DNA of 64,000 nt from Robbsia andropogonis (GTDB lineage: Bacteria; Pseudomonadota; Gammaproteobacteria; Burkholderiales; Burkholderiaceae), in contig NZ_LAQU01000011.1 of assembly GCF_000970345.1 (NCBI RefSeq), positions 98,198 to 162,197 on the forward strand, written 5' to 3'. Below, piece by piece: positions 27,675 to 36,090 of the stretch (the stretch's first letter is position 1; each line of letters opens with the position of its first letter). The translations under genes and the position numbers were made by a program. The notes under the pieces were generated by a model. The model was given only the letters and a program-made list of their open reading frames with translations. It was not told where the DNA came from and made no database searches.

Positions 27675-28604
27675 TCAGGTCTGCGGTGGGCCACGCTTCG
27701 GCAATACGCCCGGCATGCTCATCCGTGCCGTCAAAACGGTGCCGCTGGTCGACTCCGTCATGAATAGTGTCTTCATATCCGTGCCGCCGAAGCAGAGATT
27801 CGTCAACGATGCACCTTCGGGGCTGTTGAGGACGACCACCGGCTCGGCGCGATCATTCAGCACCCAGACACGGCCAAGGCCTGGGTTTGCGACAAACAGA
27901 CGGCCGGCGCTATCGATCGTCAAGCCATCCGGGCCGCTCGGACCATGGGATGTAAAGAACTGGCCCACCTTGCTGACCGACCCGTCGTCCTGTAACGGCA
28001 CGCGCCAGACACTGTTACCGCGCGTCATGGCGACAAACAACACTTTTTCATCGGGAGACAACACCAGACCGTTCGGGCTCGGGCAGTTGCCAAGCAGCAT
28101 ATCGAGCTTGCCCGCAGGGCTCAGTCGGTACACACGACCGGTCGGATCGTGCAGGCCTGTCTGTCCTTGGTCAGTGAAATAGAGATTGCCGACGCTATCG
28201 AATGTAAGGTCATTGACGCCTTTGAATCCTTCACTGTTGCGACGCGACAGATAGGAGCGTATCTCTCCGCGAACGATATCAAGCAACATCAGGCCATTGC
28301 GATAGTCGGTGATCAGTAAATGACGATCATCCAGCAATTTCATACCATTCGGTTCGCCCGCATACTCGGCGATACATTCCCATTCACCCGACAGGCCGAT
28401 ATGGAAAATCCGGCCGTGAGGGATGTCGGTTACATAGAGCGTGCCGTCCGGCGCCCACACCGGGCCTTCGAGGAAGGAATCGACCGGCCGGCCACCGCGA
28501 TTCGCGCGAGCCCAGTCGGTAAGCACATCGCCGCGTCGAAAACGATCGGGCATGCGGGAAAACACGTCGGCGGTGCGCACTTCCGGGGCGTTAAGCAAAA
28601 ACAT
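27675..28604 (-). CDS. SMP-30/gluconolactonase-family lactonase
   Basis: A six-bladed beta-propeller lactone hydrolase, 309 residues. Family marks: LEGPVWAPDGTLYVTDIPHG near residue 45 (core EGPVWAPDG with the metal Glu), GEPNGMKLLDDRHLLITDYR in blade 2, FKGVNDLTFDSVGNLYFTD (metal Asn) and NGLVLSPDEKVLFVA. No leader, so cytoplasmic. It opens sugar-acid lactones in many pathways. ATG follows GAGAGCTTAC. Downstream of the dehydrogenase gene in the IclR-linked operon. Confidence 0.88.
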   Translation of the reverse strand: MFLLNAPEVRTADVFSRMPDRFRRGDVLTDWARANRGGRPVDSFLEGPVWAPDGTLYVTDIPHGRIFHIGLSGEWECIAEYAGEPNGMKLLDDRHLLITDYRNGLMLLDIVRGEIRSYLSRRNSEGFKGVNDLTFDSVGNLYFTDQGQTGLHDPTGRVYRLSPAGKLDMLLGNCPSPNGLVLSPDEKVLFVAMTRGNSVWRVPLQDDGSVSKVGQFFTSHGPSGPDGLTIDSAGRLFVANPGLGRVWVLNDRAEPVVVLNSPEGASLTNLCFGGTDMKTLFMTESTSGTVLTARMSMPGVLPKRGPPQT

Positions 28605-28644
28605 GTAAGCTCTCGTTCACTGTCAGCATCGTTGATGTTGCAGG

Positions 28645-29592
28645 TCAGTTCGCCGTCTGCGCGCGTTCGTCCAATACGGCGAGAATGTTCATCGCTGCAC
28701 CTTTCCCCATGTTCACGTAAGCCGCATCGCTGACCCCACCGATATGTGGTGACAGAATGACGTTACCGATATCACGAAGTGGGTGCGGCGTGACCATTGG
28801 CTCGATATCGAAGCTGTCAAGCGCGGCGCACTGGAGCGTGCCATCCGCCAGCGCATCGATCAACGCCGCCTCATCGACCAAACCGCCACGCGCGGTGTTG
28901 ACCAGGATCGCGCCGCGCTTGAAGCGCGCGAAGGTGTCCTTGTTCAGCATGCGGCGATTTTCATCCGTCAGCGGGCAGTGCAGCGATACCACGTCCGCGC
29001 ACTGGTACACGGTGTCGAGTTCGACCAGCGAGACATTATCCGGCGCGGCCTTGGCGTAGGGATCGTAGGCGATGACCTTCATCCCGAATGCCAGACCGAT
29101 CGCGGCAACGCGTCGTCCAATCGCACCTAACCCAATGAGCCCGAGGATGCGGCCTTCGAGTTCGATCGATTTGTGCGTCGACTTGTCCCAATGACCAGCA
29201 CGCATCCGCTGATCGAGATACGGTACCGCCTTCGCGCATGCCAGAATTTGCGCCCAGGCATGCTCGGCCACCGCGGCTGCGTTCGCGCCTGCGGCCGCAC
29301 GTACGGCAATCCCCCGTTGCGCGGCGGCAAGCTGATCAATGACATCGATGCCGCTCCCATGCTTCGAGATGACTTGCAACGCCGGCGCGGCGTCCATGAT
29401 CCGTGCATTCACCTTTCCGTAACGGACGATGATGGCAACGGGATTGTGTTTCTCGCACAGGCGGACGATATCGTCCTCATTCGGCTGCTTGCCGGCAAAT
29501 ACGACATCGAACGACTGCAGCAAATCAAGCGCCTGCGACGCGAGATCCGCCGCGGTCACCAGCACGACTGGCTTGTATTGTCCGTTCGGCAT
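28645..29592 (-). CDS. D-isomer-specific 2-hydroxyacid dehydrogenase
   Basis: NAD(P)-dependent oxidoreductase of the phosphoglycerate/hydroxypyruvate type. The Rossmann motif is ILGLIGLGAIGRRVAAIGLA. The catalytic set is seen as NTARGGLVDEAAL (Arg), LDSFDIEPM (Glu) and SPHIGGVSDAAY (His). No regulatory ACT domain is present, and the 316-residue length is that of the short enzymes that reduce hydroxypyruvate, glyoxylate or 2-keto sugar acids. The ATG at 29592 overlaps the TGA of the RraA-fold gene (TGATG), so translation is coupled. Confidence 0.88.
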   Translation of the reverse strand: MPNGQYKPVVLVTAADLASQALDLLQSFDVVFAGKQPNEDDIVRLCEKHNPVAIIVRYGKVNARIMDAAPALQVISKHGSGIDVIDQLAAAQRGIAVRAAAGANAAAVAEHAWAQILACAKAVPYLDQRMRAGHWDKSTHKSIELEGRILGLIGLGAIGRRVAAIGLAFGMKVIAYDPYAKAAPDNVSLVELDTVYQCADVVSLHCPLTDENRRMLNKDTFARFKRGAILVNTARGGLVDEAALIDALADGTLQCAALDSFDIEPMVTPHPLRDIGNVILSPHIGGVSDAAYVNMGKGAAMNILAVLDERAQTAN

Positions 29593-30290
29593 CACAGTGT
29601 CTCGCCTTCGCCCAGCATGTCCACGCTGCGCAATGCCTTCTCGAGCCAGCTCGCACGAGTGTCTCCCGCCTTGATCGACGCGATCCGCTTGGTCTCGGCA
29701 TCCACTTTCTTACGAGCCGCAAGCAAGATCGGCGCAACATCGTGACGCGGTATCACCACCACGCCATCGGCATCGCCGACCACGAGATCGCCGGGATAAA
29801 TGGTCGTCCCACCCGCCGAGATCGGTGCGTTGACACGACCGGCAACGCTTTTCGTGGGGCCCGCCGGGTTCAGACCCGCCGCGAAGACAGGGAAAGTGCC
29901 TTGCGCCAGTTCATGTGAATCACGCACGGCGCCATCGATCACAAATCCCGCAATGCCCGTGGCCTGGGCTTGCGTTGCCATGATTTCACCGATCAACGCC
30001 GCCGATAAATCTCCCTTGCCATCTACGACGATGACGTCGCCGGGTCTGGCAATCGCCAATGCTGCGTGAATGGCCAGATTGTCTCCCGGCCTTACCTCGA
30101 CGGTCAGTGCCGGGCCTGCAACTTTCATCGTGGACGACAGAGGTTGCACACGACCGTGCAAAGTGCCGCGACGACCTGCGACATCAGCCAGAATCGCCGC
30201 CTGAAATTGAGAGGCGTCCGCAACCTGTTCGGCAGAAACGCGTTCAAAGTCACGCGTGATGGGTGCCGAAGCGTTCGATGATCGCTGCAT
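29592..30290 (-). CDS. RraA-fold aldolase (HMG/CHA aldolase-like)
   Basis: First gene of the operon. It shows VRPGDNLAIHAALAIARPGD and the Mg/substrate site GFVIDGAVRDSHEL plus GTFPVFAAGLNPAGPTK. Proteins of this fold include the RNase E inhibitor RraA and the pyruvate aldolases that split 4-hydroxy-4-methyl-2-oxoglutarate or 4-carboxy-4-hydroxy-2-oxoadipate. The Gly-Asp-rich loop and the catabolic context favour an aldolase; RNase regulation is unlikely here. GGAGTGTGAATT precedes the ATG. Divergent from the IclR regulator across a 169-base promoter region. Confidence 0.8.
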   Translation of the reverse strand: MQRSSNASAPITRDFERVSAEQVADASQFQAAILADVAGRRGTLHGRVQPLSSTMKVAGPALTVEVRPGDNLAIHAALAIARPGDVIVVDGKGDLSAALIGEIMATQAQATGIAGFVIDGAVRDSHELAQGTFPVFAAGLNPAGPTKSVAGRVNAPISAGGTTIYPGDLVVGDADGVVVIPRHDVAPILLAARKKVDAETKRIASIKAGDTRASWLEKALRSVDMLGEGETL

Positions 30291-30314
30291 AATTCACACT
30301 CCAGAAATCGTTTG

Positions 30315-30428
30315 TTTTACCTAGTACACTTATAATGTACCTGTCGAAACAACTATATCGTTTAGCACCGCGCACTTTCCATTAGCGTTTACCCCTTTAC
30401 CAGGCGCACACGTGTTTTACCCTGTACA
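30315..30428. promoter_or_regulatory. Repeated TTTTACCnnGTACA sites in the rraA-iclR divergent promoter
   Basis: TTTTACCTAGTACA (30315-30328) and TTTTACCCTGTACA (30415-30428) are direct repeats matching at 12 of 14 bases and start exactly 100 bases apart. The first also forms an inverted repeat GTACA-N7-TGTAC (30324-30340). They flank the divergent promoters of the catabolic operon and the IclR-type gene, so they are good candidates for its operators. Confidence 0.5.
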
Positions 30429-30459
30429 ATGGTCTGCGTATTTTTTGGGAGGAACGACA

Positions 30460-31185
30460 ATGGGAAACGATGGGGTGGCAGCGGTGGAGAAGGCGCTTGC
30501 CTTGCTGGATTGTTTCAAACCGGGCACCGAGTCACTGTCATTGAGCGCGCTGGCTCAGGCCTCCGGCATTCACAAGACCACGGTTTACCGGTTGATGAAT
30601 TCGCTGGAGCGCATGAATTACGCCGTCCGCGCCGATAACGGAAGTTACTCCCTCGGCTCGCGACTACTGTTTCTCGGCAAGCTGTACGAGCAGTCGTTCC
30701 ACTTGTCGTCGGTGATCCAGCCCGTGCTGCATGCACTGGCGGCGGCGACAAAGGAAAGTGCGTCCTGGTACGTCATCTCGAAGAAGCAACGGCTTTGCTT
30801 GTTCAGGGCAGAACCGTCGGAGGGCCTTCGGGAAACACGCCTGCCCGGCACCGCGTTACCACTCGATGGCACCGCGATCAGTCAGGTGCTGACCTACTGG
30901 GGCTTGCAGTCTCGTGCCGACACGCCACAACCTGCGCTGCCGCTTTTCACGTCAGGCGCGCGCGACCGCCATACGGCCGCGTTTGCCTCGCCGGTGTTTG
31001 GCGAGGGCAATGCGTTCATGGGTGCGCTCACGCTCTCGGGCCCGGCGTCTCGTCTCGAAGCGGCGCATGCATCGGGCGATCTAGATGGCGTGCAGTTGAA
31101 GGCTGCTTCGGACCTATCGCGTAAACTTGGCGCAAGTACGGGATTTTGCGAGCAGATGTATGGGCAGAAAACAGCGCTCCCATGA
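30460..31185 (+). CDS. IclR-family transcriptional regulator
   Basis: N-terminal winged helix: AVEKALALLDCF, LSLSALAQASGIHKTTVYRL and GSYSLGSRLLFLGKLYEQ (core SYSLGSRLL). The IclR effector domain follows, with SSWYVISKK-type strands and LPGTALPLDGTAISQVL. The ATG at 30460 follows GGGAGGAACGACA, a very strong site; the frame upstream to 30412 is not needed. Length 242 residues, normal. It is divergent from the seven-gene catabolic operon and most likely controls it in response to a pathway intermediate. Confidence 0.88.
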   Translation: MGNDGVAAVEKALALLDCFKPGTESLSLSALAQASGIHKTTVYRLMNSLERMNYAVRADNGSYSLGSRLLFLGKLYEQSFHLSSVIQPVLHALAAATKESASWYVISKKQRLCLFRAEPSEGLRETRLPGTALPLDGTAISQVLTYWGLQSRADTPQPALPLFTSGARDRHTAAFASPVFGEGNAFMGALTLSGPASRLEAAHASGDLDGVQLKAASDLSRKLGASTGFCEQMYGQKTALP

Positions 31186-31252
31186 GACGCATGACGACGC
31201 CTGATGGGCGTGTTGCTCGCGCACGATATCTTGAGGAAACACGCTGTTTCGC

Positions 31253-31311
31253 ACTGCTCGGGAGCAGTCACATCGGCGCACGGCGTTGGATGGTCGGCGG
31301 CAACGCCGCCG
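31253..31311. terminator. Two stem-loops between convergent iclR and ydcZ-type genes
   Basis: ACTGCTC-GG-GAGCAGT (31253-31268) and CGGCGGC-AAC-GCCGCCG (31295-31311) are both perfect inverted repeats in the 140-base gap between convergent genes. Either could act as a bidirectional terminator, although no long T-run follows. Confidence 0.4.
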
Positions 31312-31325
31312 CCGGATCAAGCAGC

Positions 31326-31772
31326 TCAAAAACGCATGACCAGTGACACGCCCGCCACCATCAATACCGTGCCAAGCAGACGCAGCCAGGTAATGGGATG
31401 GTCCGCCACGCCGATAAGGCCAAAATGGTCGATCACGACCGAGGCAACAAGGTTCGCGCAGATGGTCAGCCCATTCAGCGTTCCTACTCCCACCTTCTGC
31501 ACCAACGTCAAACCGGCCACCACCGCAACAGCACCCACGATGCCACCCAGTGGCGCCCACCACTTCATGCCTCGCAAATCGTCAAGTGTCGGGACCGGTG
31601 TCGGCCGCACGCACAATACGGCGATCGCCACGAAAGTGACAAGCAGGAACGACACGCTGGTAGCAAGCCAGGGGTTGATGAGCGCGCCCTTGAGCTGCCC
31701 GTTGATCGGCGCGCCGGCCGCCTGGAGAACACCGCCGATGATAATGAACAGATAAATCCAAGCCTGGCTCAT
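31326..31772 (-). CDS. YdcZ-type (DUF606) small DMT-superfamily membrane protein
   Basis: About 148 residues with five predicted membrane segments, the layout of the YdcZ family: half-size relatives of drug/metabolite transporters. Recognisable pieces are GGVLQAAGAPINGQLKGAL at the start, KWWAPLGGIVGAVAVV and the second-half GTLNGLTICANLVASVVIDH, core NGLTICANL. The ATG at 31772 follows AGGGAAGAAAA; the longer frame to 31808 would hide that site. It lies 52 bases after the ArsB-like gene at the end of the sigma-54-preceded cluster. Function of the family is mostly unknown. Confidence 0.8.
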   Translation of the reverse strand: MSQAWIYLFIIIGGVLQAAGAPINGQLKGALINPWLATSVSFLLVTFVAIAVLCVRPTPVPTLDDLRGMKWWAPLGGIVGAVAVVAGLTLVQKVGVGTLNGLTICANLVASVVIDHFGLIGVADHPITWLRLLGTVLMVAGVSLVMRF

Positions 31773-31824
31773 TTTTCTTCCCTGTAAGCGTTCTTTCGAT
31801 GTCTGCAATCTAGAAAGCGAGAAA

Positions 31825-33075
31825 TCACGAGATCAGAAGTCTTGCACCCAGCGCCAGCACGAGTGCGGGCACCATCACAAGCACGCCGACCTTCAGGAAT
31901 TGCATAAAGCCAACGTCCATTCCTTCCCGGCGGATGGACGAAAGCCAGAGGATCGTGGCAAGCGAACCCGTAATCGACAGGTTTGGTCCGAGATCCACGC
32001 CTATCAGCAAGGCGTCGACGACCCGTTCGGGACTATGCGCGGACAGCGCCGTCGCGCTGGCGATCAATCCGGCAGGCAGGTTATTGATCGCATTGCTGCC
32101 GAACGCGACGGCGACGCCGGACACCACCGCCGCGCCAGAAGGATTGTGCTGCACGGCCATCGTAAGCAACGCTGACAGTCTTGCGATGACACCGGTATGC
32201 ACGAGCATTTCCACGAGCACGAACAATCCCGCGACAAGTGGGAGGACGCTCCACGAGATATCGCGGACGAGCGCGAACGGAGACTGCCGTTCCTTTACCA
32301 TCACGACGACAGCCGTGAGGATGCCGAGTATGGCGGTAGGCAGACCCAGTTGCATGTCGAAAGCGGAGACGATGAGCAGCGCGATGGCGGTGAGGCAGAT
32401 ACCGGCGAGCGTCACCTTTCCGGCTGCGCTAAGCTTCTCGACTGGTAGATCGCGCGCGCATGTACCCACCAAGTCGCCGCGTTGTGTCCAGCGCAACATC
32501 GCGAATGTCGCGACGATCGACAGAATTGAAGGTACGGCGAACCGCGCCACCCACAGGCCCAGCGCGGGAGGATGGTTTGCGTAGAGTACGAGATTAGCCG
32601 GGTTCGATATCGGTAATACGAAGCTCGCCGCATTGGCGATGAACGCGCATACATACAAAAGCGGCATCGGATTCGTATCCGCTTTTTTGGCCGCGGCGAA
32701 AACCGCGGGTGTCAGCACGACCGCCGCCGCATCGTTCGAGAGAAACGTCGTCACCACCACACCGACGAGATACACCAGCAGAAAGAGTCGACGCGGCGAA
32801 CCTTTTGCATGGTTCACCGCAATCGCCGCGATCCACTCGAACAACCCTTCACGACGACCCAGCTCCGAGAGCAGCATCATGCCTATGAGAAAGAGATAGA
32901 CATCGGTGCCCTTTCCAACTGCGTCCCAGGCGATAGACACAGGGAGCAATCCAAGCACGACAAGCAGCAAGGCACCGGCCACGGCCCAGATTGCCTCAGG
33001 CCATTTGAAAGGACGCAAAATCACACCGGCTGTCGCCGCCAGGGCAATACCCCAAGATAAAAAAATTGAATTCAT
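31825..33075 (-). CDS. ArsB/NhaD-superfamily ion transporter
   Basis: A 416-residue membrane protein of the ion transporter superfamily with 11-12 predicted membrane segments. The signature repeats are FLSNDAAAVVLTPAVFAAAK in the first half and FGSNAINNLPAGLIASATAL in the second. ILPISNPANLV-like VLPISNPANLVLYA matches ArsB arsenite/antimonite carriers. No arsC, arsR or arsH is nearby, so arsenite export is not supported by context; a Na+, tricarboxylate or other anion substrate is possible. Its ATG overlaps the upstream MFS gene's TGA by four bases. Confidence 0.82.
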   Translation of the reverse strand: MNSIFLSWGIALAATAGVILRPFKWPEAIWAVAGALLLVVLGLLPVSIAWDAVGKGTDVYLFLIGMMLLSELGRREGLFEWIAAIAVNHAKGSPRRLFLLVYLVGVVVTTFLSNDAAAVVLTPAVFAAAKKADTNPMPLLYVCAFIANAASFVLPISNPANLVLYANHPPALGLWVARFAVPSILSIVATFAMLRWTQRGDLVGTCARDLPVEKLSAAGKVTLAGICLTAIALLIVSAFDMQLGLPTAILGILTAVVVMVKERQSPFALVRDISWSVLPLVAGLFVLVEMLVHTGVIARLSALLTMAVQHNPSGAAVVSGVAVAFGSNAINNLPAGLIASATALSAHSPERVVDALLIGVDLGPNLSITGSLATILWLSSIRREGMDVGFMQFLKVGVLVMVPALVLALGARLLIS

Positions 33076-34331
33076 GTAGGAAGAGACTGATCAGTGGTAC
33101 CGCTGCCCTGGGGCACGATAGCGCGTTCGTGATTATTGCCGCAGGCTTTCTTGAGGGTTGCCCCAAAGCACAGCCACAGCGCGATCGATCCGGTAGATAT
33201 CCCACCGAGCACGAGAAATGCGGTTGCAAAACCGAAGTGTTGGGCGAGCATCCCACCCAATGCGGGACTCAGCGCCGCGCCAACGCCCTGCACGGTCATG
33301 ACCACGCCCTGGCCGACGTTCACACGCCCCGTTCCCTTCAACAGACGAACGACGAGCGCTGGCACGACCACGCTTTGCAGACCCGCACCGATACCGTCAA
33401 GCGCCTGCACCGGCCACACCCCCCACGTGCTCATGAACATCGCCGCCACCACGCCGCGCAGCGGCAACGCAAGGAATGCGATTAAAATCACCCCCCAATA
33501 ACCGATACGACTAACCAGGCGGTTGGCGAAACAGGCAGCGATAACCATCACCAACTGCGCGATGACAATGGTCTGGGCGGTAAAGGCGCTCGGATCGGTC
33601 TTGTGTGCGGCCACGATTGCCAAGCCATAAAGCGGAAGCATGGCCGCATTACCGAGATGAAATATCGCGAGCGCGGCGGCGAGCAGCAACAAGGGTCTGG
33701 ACGACAGTAACACGTAGAAACCCTTTACTTGCTCCGGCCCAGATGCGTCGGGTTCGGACAAAAGACCACGTGCACGGCGGTGATCGATGGCATCGTGTGG
33801 AATGAGCAGCGTCGAAATAATGGCCAGCACGGTAAATACCCCTACCAGCGCGAATACCGCGCCAAACCCATAACGCCAGCCAAGCCAGCCAGATAACGCC
33901 GCGCCCGCAACATTGCCAGCATGATTGGCGACCTGGTTGTGCCCGAATTGCCGGTCGAAACCACCATCGCGCACCATGCCAAGGGTTATGCCGGCAATTG
34001 CGGGACCGAGTACCGCGCCCGTTATCGCCGTTAGTATTTGCGATCCCGCGACCATCCAGTAACGCGGAAACGTCCACAGCGCAAGTGCCGCAAGCGCGAT
34101 GATTATGCCAGCAACCACGATCAGGCCGCGCTTGTGACGGGTCGCATCAACGAGTGCACCGGCAGGTGACGTGGCCAACATGCCGGCAATGCCACCGAGG
34201 GTCATGACCGTGCCGATCGCGCCGGGCAGCCAGCCGTGCGCTTGCAGGAAAACGCTTAGAAACGGGCCAAGGCCGTTCTGCACATCGGCCATGAAGAAGT
34301 TCAACGCTACAAGCGCAAATAGAGGACTCAT
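33072..34331 (-). CDS. MFS transporter
   Basis: A 419-residue, 12-helix major facilitator. It opens with LFALVALNFFMADVQNGLGP, and the helix 2-3 loop contains SPAGALVDATRHKRG. FDRQFGHNQVANHAGNVAGA is a distinctive helix-4/5 segment that I associate with a small MFS group whose substrate I do not know. It follows the metallophosphoesterase gene by six bases and overlaps the ArsB-like gene by four, so the three are one transcription unit. Confidence 0.82.
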   Translation of the reverse strand: MSPLFALVALNFFMADVQNGLGPFLSVFLQAHGWLPGAIGTVMTLGGIAGMLATSPAGALVDATRHKRGLIVVAGIIIALAALALWTFPRYWMVAGSQILTAITGAVLGPAIAGITLGMVRDGGFDRQFGHNQVANHAGNVAGAALSGWLGWRYGFGAVFALVGVFTVLAIISTLLIPHDAIDHRRARGLLSEPDASGPEQVKGFYVLLSSRPLLLLAAALAIFHLGNAAMLPLYGLAIVAAHKTDPSAFTAQTIVIAQLVMVIAACFANRLVSRIGYWGVILIAFLALPLRGVVAAMFMSTWGVWPVQALDGIGAGLQSVVVPALVVRLLKGTGRVNVGQGVVMTVQGVGAALSPALGGMLAQHFGFATAFLVLGGISTGSIALWLCFGATLKKACGNNHERAIVPQGSGTTDQSLPT

Positions 34332-34337
34332 CGATCA

Positions 34338-35456
34338 TTACCAACCATGTCCGTTCTTATTGGGGCCGAGCTGCGAACCGATAATCCCATGCTCGGGCCA
34401 GGCATCAACCGCGTGAACGTCGGTACCGAGCGAATCCGGCGGACTGGGGTTGCGATCTGCCTCATCCGCGCCAGGCAGCTCGATCGCGTCCTGGCCGATT
34501 CGTCCATCGGCGGTGCGCGCCGTTACGCTCAGGGCGCGACGGTGCATCGACGTCACCGCAGGAAGGGGTGCCTGCCATACACCTGGTTCGTCCGCGACTC
34601 GCGCAAGCGCGAAATGCACGCCGTCCAGGTCAGCGGAGACCGATACCACGTCGTCGTTGGAAACCAGCACTCGTACCTGCGCTTTTGCCTCCGTGGCGTA
34701 CAAACCGAAGTGCTTGCGATACATTCGTCGATCTGATGGCTGCGTGATCATGACGAACGGGAACCCGGCGTCGAGCCGGTGAAACTTCCAGCTCACGGCG
34801 GGTCCGTCCACGGCCACGACGGCGAAGCCCGGATACCCATCGTCCTCTTCGATCTGTCCCGTCGAACGGGTGGCAGCATAAATGACATACCCATCGTTGA
34901 GGAGTTCGTTGTAGTGCGTATGTCCGGTATCGACGATGGCAACGTTCGCGTAAGCGAACGCGCAAGCCAGCGACCCACCATCGACAAGATCGCCAGGGTA
35001 GGCATGCATGAACACCACCGGTGAACCGCGATCGTGCGTCGCGCGTTCGAGCTCTTCGTTGAGCCATTGGCGATCCGGCGCGGAAAGCCTGAAATCGGGT
35101 CCACCGCCTCCCGCCGATACGACATCCAGGAACAGACACCGATGGCCCTTCACGATGCGTGACGTGGGCAACGGTGCATTTGCAAATGCCTGAAATGCAC
35201 CCAGGTGCCCCGGCTCAAAATCGTGATCGCCGGGAATCACATGGAGCGGTACGTTCAGTTCGCGCAGCGCGTCGCGGATGCGTTCGAACTGTTCAGGCGT
35301 ACCATTATTCGCGTTATCACCCGGTAAATAGGCGAAATCGATGCGCTCACTGAAATGGCGATTCACCAACCCAACCATCTCCTGCAGTACGCTCAGGCTT
35401 TTGAACCCGTCATCGGAAGACGCGTGAAGGTCGCCGAAATGCACCCAGCTCAACAT
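34338..35456 (-). CDS. Calcineurin-type metallophosphoesterase
   Basis: A cytoplasmic two-metal phosphoesterase. The five motif blocks are present: HFGDLHAS, YLPGDNANN, PGDHDFEPG, VVFMHAYPGD and VDTGHTHYNE. They correspond to the D-X-H, GDnnd, GNH[DE], H and GHxH motifs, with Asp in place of Asn in the GNHD block (GDHD). The C-terminal ~120 residues are a separate beta-rich domain. The ATG at 35456 follows CAGGAGCTTTGAC and comes one base after the preceding TGA. CpdA-like 3',5'-cyclic nucleotide or other phosphodiester cleavage is possible. The gene context is unusual. Confidence 0.82.
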   Translation of the reverse strand: MLSWVHFGDLHASSDDGFKSLSVLQEMVGLVNRHFSERIDFAYLPGDNANNGTPEQFERIRDALRELNVPLHVIPGDHDFEPGHLGAFQAFANAPLPTSRIVKGHRCLFLDVVSAGGGGPDFRLSAPDRQWLNEELERATHDRGSPVVFMHAYPGDLVDGGSLACAFAYANVAIVDTGHTHYNELLNDGYVIYAATRSTGQIEEDDGYPGFAVVAVDGPAVSWKFHRLDAGFPFVMITQPSDRRMYRKHFGLYATEAKAQVRVLVSNDDVVSVSADLDGVHFALARVADEPGVWQAPLPAVTSMHRRALSVTARTADGRIGQDAIELPGADEADRNPSPPDSLGTDVHAVDAWPEHGIIGSQLGPNKNGHGW

Positions 35457-35457
35457 G

Positions 35458-36039
35458 TCAAAGCTCCTGTGTATCGAGGCTGTCATCAGACCCCGCCTCG
35501 ACCAGCTCGGCGATCTCCTCTACCTCCATCGTGCGACCGTGCCGATTTGCCACACCGTGCCCCCACGCCTGGACATGCGTGCCCGGTGTAAGGTACGACA
35601 CCAGCTCGGTAGCAGCATGCGGCGGCATGCGCAGTGACGTGCCGTCGTCCAGCAACGCGCCGCGCAACTCCCCCTTCGGGCCGTGCAACGACAACAGCAC
35701 CTCGCCGCTGACCTGCATCGGCTTGTGTTCGACGTGCGGCTTCTGATGCTTCTGACCATGGTGATCGGGACCTTCGTCAAGAATGACATTGCCGCCCGCC
35801 GTGACAAGAGATACCGCCGCGATCATGTCCACGCCACGCGGCTTGACGCCACGCACGCGGATCGTATCGCCCAACTTCACGTTTCGGGCAATCTGCGATG
35901 ACAGGTGCGGTGGACAGTGGACTTGAGACGATCGTCTTGTGCCAAGTACCAGGCCGTCGATTTCGCCGTGTGAGTTCAGCAGAAAGCGTGTCACCACGCC
36001 GCGTGTCTCTGGAAGACTCTGTGGATCAATCCAATGCAT
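35458..36039 (-). CDS. Two-module beta-strand-rich (OB-like) protein without leader
   Basis: I do not recognise a named family, though the pattern recalls DUF5666-type OB folds. The 193 residues hold two copies of one module. The first (residues ~14-80) has GVVTRFLLNSHGEIDGL, VHCPPHLSSQI and KLGDTIRVRG. The second (~112-178) has GEVLLSLHGPKGELRGALL, RMPPHAATEL and TPGTHVQAWGHG. The linker is rich in His and Lys (HHGQKHQKPHVEHKP), which could bind metal. No signal peptide is seen, so the protein may be cytoplasmic. It lies 51 bases after its exported paralogue and one base before the phosphoesterase start. Confidence 0.7.
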   Translation of the reverse strand: MHWIDPQSLPETRGVVTRFLLNSHGEIDGLVLGTRRSSQVHCPPHLSSQIARNVKLGDTIRVRGVKPRGVDMIAAVSLVTAGGNVILDEGPDHHGQKHQKPHVEHKPMQVSGEVLLSLHGPKGELRGALLDDGTSLRMPPHAATELVSYLTPGTHVQAWGHGVANRHGRTMEVEEIAELVEAGSDDSLDTQEL

Positions 36040-36090
36040 ATTGCTTGTCCTCGTTGGAAATGGTTAAAAGCGACTTTCTCGTCGCACCGA

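Noticed and set aside
29592..30290. RraA regulator of RNase E
   Set aside because: The catabolic operon, coupled start with a dehydrogenase and a divergent IclR gene favour an aldolase of the same fold.
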